DNA from: Acidobacteriota bacterium
Lineage (GTDB): Bacteria; Acidobacteriota; Thermoanaerobaculia; Multivoradales; JAHZIX01
Assembly (NCBI GenBank): GCA_034211275.1
Contig: JAXHTF010000032.1
Location: 1 to 47,692, forward strand
Direction: 5' to 3'
DNA length: 47,692 nucleotides
Shown: positions 16,496 through 25,071 of the stretch, piece after piece
Numbering within the stretch: position 1 is the first letter of the stretch
How the letters are laid out: each line of letters starts with the position of its first letter
Notes under the pieces: generated by a model
The model's database searches: none
What the model saw: the letters and a program-made list of their open reading frames with translations, nothing else
What the model was told of the DNA's origin: nothing
Program-made: the position numbers and the translations under genes

Positions 16496-16512
16496 CATAG
16501 TTGTCGACTATG
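16496..16512. promoter_or_regulatory. Palindrome CATAGT-N5-ACTATG upstream of the mini zinc-finger gene
   Basis: CATAGT (16496-16501) and ACTATG (16507-16512) are inverted arms 21 bases upstream of the zinc-finger ATG. On the minus strand it reads CATAGTC, the same 7-mer found twice behind the vapBC promoter. It may be an operator or a shared regulator site. Confidence 0.35.
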
Positions 16513-16603
16513 GCTTCGTTGGTATTGACGGACCTGCTTGTGAAGTTCCCGCGCAATCTCCCGATCTCATCTCGTCGAGAGACTGCTCGATAGGAAAAGC
16601 AGC

Positions 16604-17572
16604 ATGAAAGAAACCGAGGAACTTCCGCTCCCAGACGCTCTACTGGAACAGCTCGTTCCCCGTGCGACGGACTCCCAAGTTTGGAGGCTTGGAGGAGGCA
16701 GCTCGGCCCAGATGACCGCCCTGGAGCTACGCGAGCCCACCGGCAAGCTCCACCGCTTCATCGTCCGGCAACACCGCCACGACTCCGTCGGCCGTCCGGA
16801 GACCACCGCGGCGAAACGGGAGTTTCGGCTCCTCGAAGCCCTCCACGGCCAGGGCTTGGCAGTCCCCCGTCCCATCCACCTCGACCTCACCGGCGAGATC
16901 CTCCCCGCTCCCTACCAGGTGCTGGGCTATGTCGAGGGAGAGATGGACCTCGCGCCCCAGGATGAGGAGCCCTACGTCCATCAGCTGGCGGACCACCTCG
17001 CCGCGATCCACCGCGTCGATCTGTCCTGCCTCGACCTGGCCCGCCTCGACCCCACCTCGCTACCGCGCCGAGCACCTGCCTGCCCTGAGCTGGAAGCCCA
17101 CGGGTCGAACCAAGATCTCGCCCTCGACCCCACTCGCTTCCGCGAAGCCCTCCAATCCGCCGGCCCACCGCCCCAGGTCCACCCACCGGCCCTCCTCCAC
17201 GGCGACTATTGGCCCGGCAACACCCTCTGGCGCGGCGGGCGGCTGGTGGCGGTGATCGATTGGGAGGATGCGGAGGTCGGCGATCCCCTCATCGACCTGG
17301 CCAAAGCCCGGTCGGAGATCCACTGGCTCTTCGGCCCCAAGGCTCTCGCCACCTTCACCACCCGCTATCTCACCCAGCATCCCCTCGACACCAGCTTCCT
17401 CCCCCACCACGACCTCTGCGCCACCGTCCGCCAGGCCCGGCTCGCCGGTAGCGATCTCGAAGCCTTCGCAGCGTACTTTCCGCCTAGAGTGCGGGCGGAT
17501 CTGACGGCGGAGGTGTTGCGGGAGCGGTGGGAGAGCTTCGGCGAACAAGCTCTTCAGCAGCTGGCATCCTGA
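16604..17572 (+). CDS. Aminoglycoside phosphotransferase-family kinase
   Basis: 322 residues with the APH/choline-kinase fold. The N-lobe has QVWRLGGGSSAQMTALEL and the ATP Lys/Arg region RFIVRQHR. The hinge region is YQVLGYVEGEMDL. The catalytic loop is LLHGDYWPGNTLW and the metal-binding motif is VAVIDWEDAEVGDPLIDLA. The family phosphorylates small molecules such as aminoglycosides, homoserine, choline or macrolides; the substrate cannot be told from this sequence. It is divergent from the mini zinc-finger gene. The ribosome-binding site before the ATG at 16604 is weak. Confidence 0.85.
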   Translation: MKETEELPLPDALLEQLVPRATDSQVWRLGGGSSAQMTALELREPTGKLHRFIVRQHRHDSVGRPETTAAKREFRLLEALHGQGLAVPRPIHLDLTGEILPAPYQVLGYVEGEMDLAPQDEEPYVHQLADHLAAIHRVDLSCLDLARLDPTSLPRRAPACPELEAHGSNQDLALDPTRFREALQSAGPPPQVHPPALLHGDYWPGNTLWRGGRLVAVIDWEDAEVGDPLIDLAKARSEIHWLFGPKALATFTTRYLTQHPLDTSFLPHHDLCATVRQARLAGSDLEAFAAYFPPRVRADLTAEVLRERWESFGEQALQQLAS

Positions 17573-17615
17573 TCGCTCCCTCTCCAGGAGAGCAGCAAAG
17601 ATTCCTCCGGTCGGA

Positions 17616-17637
17616 TAGAATTTCGTCACATCCGTGA
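17616..17637 (+). promoter_or_regulatory. Candidate -10 and operator before the SIR2/TIR operon
   Basis: TAGAAT (17616-17621) is a good -10 element, but its -35 is poor. TCAC-ATCC-GTGA (17626-17637) is an inverted repeat close to the expected transcription start. The leader to the ATG at 17685 would be about 60 bases. Confidence 0.3.
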
Positions 17638-17684
17638 TGAAGATGGGAACTAGGTGGTAGAAGACCTCCGCCCTAGGACTTGCT

Positions 17685-19067
17685 ATGCCCCACGGCCTTG
17701 ACGACAGCGAATGGAGCTCGCTGCTCCGCATGATCCACCACCGCCAGGTGATCCCGGTGGTGGGACCGTCGCTGGTCACGGTGCCGAGCTCGAACGGTGG
17801 GGATCCTGTTCCGCTGCATCGAGCGCTGGCTCCGCGCCTCGCCGAGGCATTGGGCCTGCCGAATTCGAAGAGATATGAAGCCTGGAACGATGTCGCCCGG
17901 GATCACTTGCTAGGCGGCGGCGACCGGCAGTTGGTCTACGAGAGCTTGCGGGAGATCCTCGACACCCTTCCGGCGGATCCTCCAGAAGCACTCCTGAGCC
18001 TGGCGGAGATCAGCGACTTCGATCTCTACATCAGCAGCACTCCGGATCACCTACTGGTGCAGGCCTTGGAGCAGCGGCGGCCTGGATTCCGGCAGGAGGA
18101 CGGCGTCCTCGCGTTTCACCCCCAAGGTCATTCCGGTAGGCCGGAGGATCTCCCGCATCCGCTAGAGCGCCAGCGCGGCTCCGATCCTGACGCCAATCCG
18201 CTGGCCTACTACATTCTGGGGGATCTCTATACCTACCCGGACTTCGCGGTCTGGGAAGAAGACTACATGGAATTCATCTGCGGGCTCCTGGAGCGGTCCG
18301 ACACGTTGGAAAATCTCTTCCGCGTCCTCAAACGCCGCCATCTCCTCTTCCTTGGAGCACCTTCACAGGATTGGATCGTTCGTTTCTTCCTCCGAGTCGC
18401 CCGCGGCCAGCGGCTTTCGACTCGGCAGGAGCGCGATTATCTGGCCGACCATCACCAAGACCTCGGCGAAGCCATGGTGCTCTTCTTCGACCAGGCCATC
18501 CGAGCGACGCGGGTCATCGACGGCTGCCCTCAGGATTTCGTTCAGGAGCTCAGCCGCGCCTGGCAGGAGAGGTACCGGGCACCGCTCTCCGACGAGGAGC
18601 TTCTCGCCCAGCTGCCCCTGACCATGCCACGGGACGCGGTTTTCCTCAGCTACGGCCGCAATGATTGGAGCTCGGCGTTGGAATTGGCCCGCGACCTGCG
18701 AGCGGCTGGCGTTCCGGTTTGGCTCGACCGGCAGCGGTTGGAGGGTGGTGAGAACTTCAGCCGCAGCATCGAGCAGGCGATCAAGAACGACTGCAGCTTC
18801 TTCCTGTCCTTGATCTCCCAGGATACGGAGAGCGATCCGAATCGCTTCGTGCACCAAGAACGGAAGTGGGCGGCTGGCCGGCACGTGGACGGCTTCGTGT
18901 TCTACCTTCCCTTGATCCTCGATCTTCCGGAAGGGACCGACCCGAAGCTCGAGCCGGAGGTATTCCGCAAGATGCACTGGCGCTGGTGGCACGAGCGCCG
19001 TGACTATGTAATTCGTGTGAGGCGGCTGATGGATGAGTATCGCCAGTCCGGGAGGCCTCGCGGATGA
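17685..19067 (+). CDS. SIR2-like / TIR-domain protein (putative NADase effector)
   Basis: 460 residues in two parts. Residues about 20-240 look like a SIR2-like domain: VIPVVGPSLV in place of the usual GAGxS loop, FDLYISSTPDHLL, YYILGDL, EEDYMEFICGLL and LLFLGAPSQDWIVRFFLRV. The canonical catalytic His is not obvious, so this part may bind rather than cleave NAD. Residues about 317-440 are a TIR domain: AVFLSYGRNDWSSALELA, GVPVWLDRQRLEGGENF and SIEQAIKNDCSFFLSLIS, with Glu363 at the position of the TIR NADase glutamate. The stop overlaps the next ATG (ATGA), so it is co-translated with the STAND gene. The likely role is NAD depletion on phage sensing. Confidence 0.8.
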   Translation: MPHGLDDSEWSSLLRMIHHRQVIPVVGPSLVTVPSSNGGDPVPLHRALAPRLAEALGLPNSKRYEAWNDVARDHLLGGGDRQLVYESLREILDTLPADPPEALLSLAEISDFDLYISSTPDHLLVQALEQRRPGFRQEDGVLAFHPQGHSGRPEDLPHPLERQRGSDPDANPLAYYILGDLYTYPDFAVWEEDYMEFICGLLERSDTLENLFRVLKRRHLLFLGAPSQDWIVRFFLRVARGQRLSTRQERDYLADHHQDLGEAMVLFFDQAIRATRVIDGCPQDFVQELSRAWQERYRAPLSDEELLAQLPLTMPRDAVFLSYGRNDWSSALELARDLRAAGVPVWLDRQRLEGGENFSRSIEQAIKNDCSFFLSLISQDTESDPNRFVHQERKWAAGRHVDGFVFYLPLILDLPEGTDPKLEPEVFRKMHWRWWHERRDYVIRVRRLMDEYRQSGRPRG

Positions 19068-22000
19068 ACTCGGGCAGCACAGCGGCACCCAAGGTCACCT
19101 TTGAGCGGCCTTGGCTAGGGTTGAGCCCCTTCACCGAGGAGACGCAGCGCTTCTTTTTCGGTAGGGATCGGGAGATCGGTGAGCTCTACGAGCGCATTCG
19201 GGGGACGCCGCTGACGGTGCTCTACGGCCAGTCCGGCCTTGGCAAGACTTCTCTCCTGGGCGCTGGGCTGATCCCCAAGCTGCGGGTCGAAGGCTACCGA
19301 CCGCTCTTGCTGCGACTGAAGTATCAACCGGAGGATCCGCCGCTCTTTCAGCAGGTGGGCCACGCCCTGGATGAGCTCCTCGGCCCCCAAGCCAATCCTC
19401 TGAAGGTCCAGACGCTCTGGGAACGATTCCACCACCGGGCGAACTTCCATCCCGACCTCGACGAGGCACCGCCGGTGGTGCTCTTTGATCAGTTCGAGGA
19501 GATTTTTACCCTCACCGAAGGCTCGGAGGACCGGCAGCAAGAAGCCGAGGTGCTCTTCCACCAGCTGGCAGATCTGCTGGAGAACCGCCCACCGTCCTCC
19601 GTTCAGGAGCGGCTGCGGAAGGACCGATCTCTAGGCCGCGATCTGGATTTTGGCCCTAGCTTGCTGCGGGTGGTGGTGACGCTGCGGGAGGACTTTCTTT
19701 CCCGGCTGGAGGAATGGAAGGCGCACCTGCCGTCGCTGATGCGCAATCGCATGGCTCTCCACAAGCTCGATGGACCCTCAGCGTTCGAAGCGGTCTATCG
19801 GCCTGGGCGGCTGGGAGGAGACGAGCTTGTGGAGCGGGCGGTGGCGGAGCGCATTGTGTGCTTCGTGGCCAAGAAGAAACCCGAAACTCCGTTGGAAGAG
19901 ATTCGGGCCGTCCCTCCGCTGCTCAGTCTGCTGTGCTTCGAGCTCAACGAAGCTCGCCGCCGAGATAGGACGCCGACCATCACCGCCGATCAGGTAGAGG
20001 GGCTGGGTGACGACATCTTGGAGGACTTCTTCGAGCGGAGCTTCACAGGCCTTGATCCAGCGGTGCGGCGCTTTGTGGAAGATGAGCTGGTCAGCCGCGG
20101 GGGGCATCGCAACGCGGTGGCCAGCGGCTACGCTCTGGAGAAACTGGAAGATGCTGGCGTTGAGGATGCGGCGGGCGCACTCGACCATCTCGTGCAGGCT
20201 CGTCTGCTCACCGCTGTCGAGCCCGGCAGCCGACTGGAAATCACCCACGATGTGCTGGCGCCGTATGTGGTGAGCTCCCGAGAGCAACGGCAGGAAAGAG
20301 AGCGAGCGGAAAGAGCGGAACTTGAAGCGCAGGACATGAGACGCCGAAGGAGTAGGTTCGCCTCGGCTATCATGATAGTCAGCCTGTTGGCAGTTGCGGC
20401 GTTCGCTTCAGCATTCTGGGCCTATCAAGCCGGCAAGAAGGCCGACAGGTTGCTCAGAGATGCTTCCGATAAGGCATTCGGCAGCGCTCGTATCAGTTTT
20501 GAGAAGCACCTCGATAGGCGCGCTAGTCTCGCATACTTAGCAGAGGCGATATGGCTTTGGCCCTCTAACGAGCCAGCCAGTGCCTTGGCCGCCTCAAGCT
20601 TGATTCACCAACCGACCGTCAATCCATTGCCAGTTCTTGAGCTCTCTGGACACAGCAAGCAAACGAACATGGTGAGTTTTAGCCCCGGCGGACAACGAAT
20701 CGTTACTGCCAGTGACGATCACACCGCTCGGATTTGGAGTACTGAAACAGCTACGCAACTTACACCGCCACTGAAGCACTCAGAGACAGTCTTCTTTGCA
20801 AGCTTCAGCCCAGATGGCCAACTGGTTGCTACAACTAGTGAGGATCGCACGGCTCGTGTATGGAATGCAGAGACCGGAACACCGAAAACACCACCACTTC
20901 AGCATCCAAATCTAGTTTTACTTGCTGAGTTCAGCCCAGACAGCAAGATAATCGCCACTGGAGGCGTGGCGGATGAAGTTCGCCTTTGGAATATCGAGAC
21001 TGGAAAAGCTCTCACTCCCCCATTAAAGCTCGAAAATTCTGTCAGTGCACTTAGCTTTAGCCTTGATGGAAACATCCTATTGTCCGGGACCTGGGGAGGC
21101 ATGCTCCACGTATGGGACACTCGTACCGGAAATCAAATAGGCCCACCCCTAGAGTTCACAAACAGTGTAACTTCGATTGAGATCGCGCCAAGTGGCCAAT
21201 GGGTCATTGTAGGCACACTTGGCACCGGCTCAACAAAGTGGCAACTAGGCAATAGAGGAATAGTAGGCCGCCCAATAGAGATCGACGACGAGTCTTACTC
21301 AGTTGCTTTGAGCCCTGACGGTAGATGGATCGCAACCGCAAGCCTTGATGGAAAAATTGGCATCCGGGGGACGCATGATATCAAGCTCCGCTTCCCTACC
21401 CTAGAATCTGGCGATAATATTCACTCTATAGAATTCAGCCCCGATGGGCGCTGGCTTATCATCGCAGGAGAGAATGAGAATGCTCGCATCTTAGACGCTC
21501 AGACCGGAGCCTTTACAGGCTCACCTCTTTGGCACATGAATGAAGTTCGAGCCGCAAAATTCAGCCCCAATGGCCAACTTGTTGTAACTACGAGCCGCAA
21601 CGAGAATGCCAAGTTTTGGCAATCTAGCAGCGGAGCCCCATACCCTCTAAAACTTCAACATGAAGGCTCTTTAAATTCCGCAGACTTCAGCCCCGACGGC
21701 GAGGAAGTCGTCACTGCTAGTAGCGATCAGACAGCCAGAGTCTGGGACTCCAGAAACGGCGCCAGTAAATATCCACCGCTCCAACATGAGGACGTTGTTC
21801 GGTCAGCTAGCTTCAGTCCTAATGGGCTTTTGATAGCCACCGCTAGTTATGACGAGACTGGGCGTGTCTGGGATGCGCCAACCGGCTTACCCCAAACAGC
21901 TGCTCTACGGCACACTGGCTGGGTTCGGACTGTTGCATTTAGTCAAGACAGCCGCTGGGTTGTAACAGCCAGCGATGATCACACCGCAACCGTTTGGAAT

Positions 22001-23254
22001 GCCAAATACGGCATACCCAGGTTCGCACCGCTACGTCACAAGGACCTTGTGTTGTCCGCCGACTTTAGCCCTGACGGACGCTGGATAATAACCACGGACT
22101 GGAGTAATCTTGCGCTTGTTTGGGATTCAAGAACTGGACAACAAGCTTCAGTTGAAATACCTCATGACGCGACCAACTCTTCTCCAGAAATTGGCCCAAA
22201 CGAAAATCACTTACTTTCCATCGTTGAAGACACAGCTTACATCTGGACGGACTGGGAGAAAGCATACACGGGATTCCGTCTCCAGCATAAAGACTTCGTC
22301 CACGATGCAGCCTTCAGCCCCGATGGTCTTCTCGTAGCCACATGCAGCAGCGACGGCTACGCAGCGCTATGGACAGTCGGACCGGAAGTCAATTTATCCT
22401 TTAGAATCGAACACGGAGACCGCGTTAAGCTCGTAGACTTCAGTCCAGGCGGGCATAGACTCCTTACAACTACATGGAATGACCTCGTACGGATCTGGGA
22501 TACTGTAGATGGGAAACCAAGAACCATCCCGCTGCTAACTGGTGGCTTCAAGTTCCGGCCCTCAATGAGCCCTGATGGGCAGCACCTACTTACAGCATCG
22601 AGCCGCCAGGACAGTGCTTATGTTTGGGAGATTTTGACTCCTAAAGTCTCACGTGAGGCTTCCTTTGACCTCAAGATGATTTCGGGGTTTCAGCTCTCTA
22701 CAAGCGGATTGCTAGAGACTATTGGACTTGACCGGCGCCTTAGATGGCGAGATGCTCTTCTGGAAAGTGAGCCTGACGGTAGCGAATGGGACAGGATAGT
22801 CCGCTGGTATCTCGCGGACCCTAGAACTCGGCCACTTTCTCCCAACTCAGCAATCACAGTTTCCGAGCAGATTGAACGCCAGATCGACTGGGTCTTAGAT
22901 CACAGCGGCACGAGAGCTGTTCCGCATATCCTCAACGAGGCCTACAACCTAGACCCAGGCCACCCCCTAATCCTCCTAGCCCTAACCCTCTCCGAAGACC
23001 CCCACCCCGCCACCCGCGAGCTCTACCTAGACCTCAGCATGAAACGCCTCTCCGACGAGCCCCGCCTCGCCGCCAAAGCCGCGGGGATCCTTCAAAGGCT
23101 CGACGAGCCCGAGCGCGCCCTGACCGCCGCGGAGCACACCCTGAGCCTCGAACCAGGCAACGAGACCGCCGAGGCGGTCAAGGCGTGGGCGCTGGAGCAG
23201 CTGGCTGCGGGGGAAAGCGAGGCGGGAGACGAGGTCGAAGAGCCTGCCGCTTGA
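19064..23254 (+). CDS. STAND NTPase with about 15 WD40 repeats (putative sensor)
   Basis: 1396 residues. N-terminal nSTAND1-type NTPase: WLGLSPFTEETQRFFFGRD, Walker A GQSGLGKTS (55-63), Walker B PVVLFDQFEEIF (138-149) and a winged-helix end DHLVQARLLTAVEPGSRLEITHD split over about 375-400. One hydrophobic helix (FASAIMIVSLLAVAAFASAFWAY, near 430-450) follows. Then come about 15-16 WD40-like repeats with the FSPDG ... ARVW signature (about 535-1205), and a C-terminal helical/TPR-like tail. The stand-alone ATPase plus beta-propeller layout suggests oligomerising sensors of invaders. The DNA from about 20340 to 22970 is much richer in A/T than both ends of the same gene. Coupled to the TIR gene; no other gene follows on the transcript for 35 bases. 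Confidence 0.9.
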   Translation: MNSGSTAAPKVTFERPWLGLSPFTEETQRFFFGRDREIGELYERIRGTPLTVLYGQSGLGKTSLLGAGLIPKLRVEGYRPLLLRLKYQPEDPPLFQQVGHALDELLGPQANPLKVQTLWERFHHRANFHPDLDEAPPVVLFDQFEEIFTLTEGSEDRQQEAEVLFHQLADLLENRPPSSVQERLRKDRSLGRDLDFGPSLLRVVVTLREDFLSRLEEWKAHLPSLMRNRMALHKLDGPSAFEAVYRPGRLGGDELVERAVAERIVCFVAKKKPETPLEEIRAVPPLLSLLCFELNEARRRDRTPTITADQVEGLGDDILEDFFERSFTGLDPAVRRFVEDELVSRGGHRNAVASGYALEKLEDAGVEDAAGALDHLVQARLLTAVEPGSRLEITHDVLAPYVVSSREQRQERERAERAELEAQDMRRRRSRFASAIMIVSLLAVAAFASAFWAYQAGKKADRLLRDASDKAFGSARISFEKHLDRRASLAYLAEAIWLWPSNEPASALAASSLIHQPTVNPLPVLELSGHSKQTNMVSFSPGGQRIVTASDDHTARIWSTETATQLTPPLKHSETVFFASFSPDGQLVATTSEDRTARVWNAETGTPKTPPLQHPNLVLLAEFSPDSKIIATGGVADEVRLWNIETGKALTPPLKLENSVSALSFSLDGNILLSGTWGGMLHVWDTRTGNQIGPPLEFTNSVTSIEIAPSGQWVIVGTLGTGSTKWQLGNRGIVGRPIEIDDESYSVALSPDGRWIATASLDGKIGIRGTHDIKLRFPTLESGDNIHSIEFSPDGRWLIIAGENENARILDAQTGAFTGSPLWHMNEVRAAKFSPNGQLVVTTSRNENAKFWQSSSGAPYPLKLQHEGSLNSADFSPDGEEVVTASSDQTARVWDSRNGASKYPPLQHEDVVRSASFSPNGLLIATASYDETGRVWDAPTGLPQTAALRHTGWVRTVAFSQDSRWVVTASDDHTATVWNAKYGIPRFAPLRHKDLVLSADFSPDGRWIITTDWSNLALVWDSRTGQQASVEIPHDATNSSPEIGPNENHLLSIVEDTAYIWTDWEKAYTGFRLQHKDFVHDAAFSPDGLLVATCSSDGYAALWTVGPEVNLSFRIEHGDRVKLVDFSPGGHRLLTTTWNDLVRIWDTVDGKPRTIPLLTGGFKFRPSMSPDGQHLLTASSRQDSAYVWEILTPKVSREASFDLKMISGFQLSTSGLLETIGLDRRLRWRDALLESEPDGSEWDRIVRWYLADPRTRPLSPNSAITVSEQIERQIDWVLDHSGTRAVPHILNEAYNLDPGHPLILLALTLSEDPHPATRELYLDLSMKRLSDEPRLAAKAAGILQRLDEPERALTAAEHTLSLEPGNETAEAVKAWALEQLAAGESEAGDEVEEPAA

Positions 23255-23289
23255 GCAGCAGCCCCCACCTACGCTATCTTCACAGCACC

Positions 23290-24951
23290 ATGACCGAAAA
23301 CGAAACGCCGAGCCGCTCCGCGGACGGGGGGGAGGCTGCGGCTTCCGAACCGTCATCTTCTGCAAACGCCCAGGGTCCTGAGGGCCAGGGCAAAGAACCC
23401 GGTGGCGGCGAGCAGCCGCAGGGGATCGTCTACCGCTTCCTGAATCTGGTGGAGCGGGTGGGCAATCTCTTGCCGGATCCGGCGATGCTCTTCCTCATCG
23501 GCCTGATCCTCACCTGGGTCGCCTCCTGGCTCCTCTCCGGAGTGAGCTTCGACGTGGTGGACCCGCGCACCACCGAGCCCATCCAGGTGATGAACCTGCT
23601 CACGGGCTCTTCGCTGGCGGCCTTCCTCGCTGGGATGGTCAACACCTTCGCCAGCTTCCCGCCCCTCGGGCTGGTGCTGGTGGCGCTGCTTGGAGTGGGC
23701 GTGGCGGAGCACACGGGCTTCATCAACGCATCCCTCAAGGCGCTGCTGGGGGTGACCCACAAATCGCTGCTGACTCCGGTGCTGATTCTGGTGGCGTGCG
23801 TGAGCCATACGGCGGCAGATGCGGGGTATGTCTTGGTGATTCCGTTGGGCGGCGTGATCTTCTACGCCGCCGGCCGCCATCCGTTGGCGGGCATTGCGGC
23901 GGCCTTTGCCGGGGTTTCCGGCGGCTTCTCCGCCAACTTCGTGCCCTCGGGCATCGATCCGCTGCTCCAAAGCTTCACCCAGAGCTCGGCGCAGATCCTC
24001 AATCCCGAGCTGCTGGTCAACCCGCTGTGCAACATCTACTTCACCGCCGCCTCCACGGTGCTGGTGGTCTTCGTGGGTTGGTTCATCACCGACCGCATCG
24101 TCGAGCCTCGGCTGGCCGGGACGCCGGTGGAGCTGGAAGAGGACGACGACATGCCGGACATGTCCGACGTCAACCTCTCGAAGGAGGAAAAGCGCGGGCT
24201 CTTCCTGGCCTTCGGCTCCATCCTCGTGCTCACCGCCCTGCTGGTGCTGGCGGTGCTGCCGGAGACCTCGCCGCTGCGCTCACCGGACGGTCAGATCACC
24301 GCGTTTTCCGCGCCGCTGATGCGCTCCATCGTGCCGCTGATCTTCATCTTCTTCATCATCCCCGGCGTCCTCTACGGCTACGGGGCGCGCTCCATCGAGG
24401 GCCATCGGGACATCGTCCAGGGTATGACCAAGTCCATGCACTCCATGGGCTACTACATCGTCATGGCCTTCTTCGCCGCCCTCTTCATCGCCGAGTTCGG
24501 CCGCTCCGGCATCGGCGCCCTCATCGCTCTGGAAGGCGCAGCCTTCCTCAAGGCGCTGGGGACCCCGGGGCAGGTGACCATCGTGGGGATCATCTTCCTC
24601 ACCGCCATCGTCAACCTGCTGGTGGGGTCGGCGTCGGCGAAGTGGGCGCTGCTCTCCCCCATCTTCGTGCCCATGTTGATGGAGCTGGGGCTGTCGCCGG
24701 AGCTGACCCAGGCGGCGTACCGAGTCGGTGATTCCACCACCAACATCATCACGCCGCTGATGCCCTACTTCCCGCTCATCGTGGTCTTCTGCCGCCGCTA
24801 CGACCGCAAGGCCGGCATCGGCACCCTGGTCTCCACCATGTTGCCCTATTCGGTGATCTTCCTGGTGGTGTGGAGCGCCTTCCTGCTGCTCTACTGGGCC
24901 GCCGGGATCCCGCTGGGGCTCCAGGCAGCATACGTCTACCCCGCCGGCTAA
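23290..24951 (+). CDS. abgT: AbgT-family transporter
   Basis: 553 residues with about 11-12 transmembrane helices. Family blocks are visible: NLVERVGNLLPDPAMLFL, LLGVGVAEHTGFI, CVSHTAADAGYVLVIPLGG, GGFSANFVPSGIDPLL and VGSASAKWALLSPIFVPML, with RVGDSTTNIITPLMPYFPL near the end. AbgT proteins import p-aminobenzoyl-glutamate (AbgT) or export sulfonamides (MtrF/YdaH). The ATG at 23290 lies 35 bases after the STAND stop; an N-terminal charged tail of about 50 residues precedes the first helix. It is followed by a possible terminator. It could serve the downstream biosynthetic genes as an exporter, but this is only positional. Confidence 0.92.
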   Translation: MTENETPSRSADGGEAAASEPSSSANAQGPEGQGKEPGGGEQPQGIVYRFLNLVERVGNLLPDPAMLFLIGLILTWVASWLLSGVSFDVVDPRTTEPIQVMNLLTGSSLAAFLAGMVNTFASFPPLGLVLVALLGVGVAEHTGFINASLKALLGVTHKSLLTPVLILVACVSHTAADAGYVLVIPLGGVIFYAAGRHPLAGIAAAFAGVSGGFSANFVPSGIDPLLQSFTQSSAQILNPELLVNPLCNIYFTAASTVLVVFVGWFITDRIVEPRLAGTPVELEEDDDMPDMSDVNLSKEEKRGLFLAFGSILVLTALLVLAVLPETSPLRSPDGQITAFSAPLMRSIVPLIFIFFIIPGVLYGYGARSIEGHRDIVQGMTKSMHSMGYYIVMAFFAALFIAEFGRSGIGALIALEGAAFLKALGTPGQVTIVGIIFLTAIVNLLVGSASAKWALLSPIFVPMLMELGLSPELTQAAYRVGDSTTNIITPLMPYFPLIVVFCRRYDRKAGIGTLVSTMLPYSVIFLVVWSAFLLLYWAAGIPLGLQAAYVYPAG

Positions 24952-24969
24952 GCGCCCGGCTCACCGGAG

Positions 24970-25005
24970 GGAGCGGGGCTCGCTCACGCCAGGGCTCCCC
25001 GCTCC
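24970..25005 (+). terminator. Hairpin after abgT
   Basis: GGAGCGGGG (24970-24978) and CCCCGCTCC (24997-25005) pair over 9 bp with an 18-base loop, 18 bases beyond the abgT stop. The following TCTGGCCTCTTTCTCG is only mildly T-rich. Confidence 0.45.
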
Positions 25006-25071
25006 TCTGGCCTCTTTCTCGAAGCCCCCAGCCTCCCCCCTGTCCTCGGGGAGGCGTATACTCGAGACATC

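Noticed and set aside
20660-22640. Repeats in this stretch as a CRISPR or other DNA repeat array
   Set aside because: The periodicity is protein-level WD40 repetition with poorly conserved DNA and no spacers.
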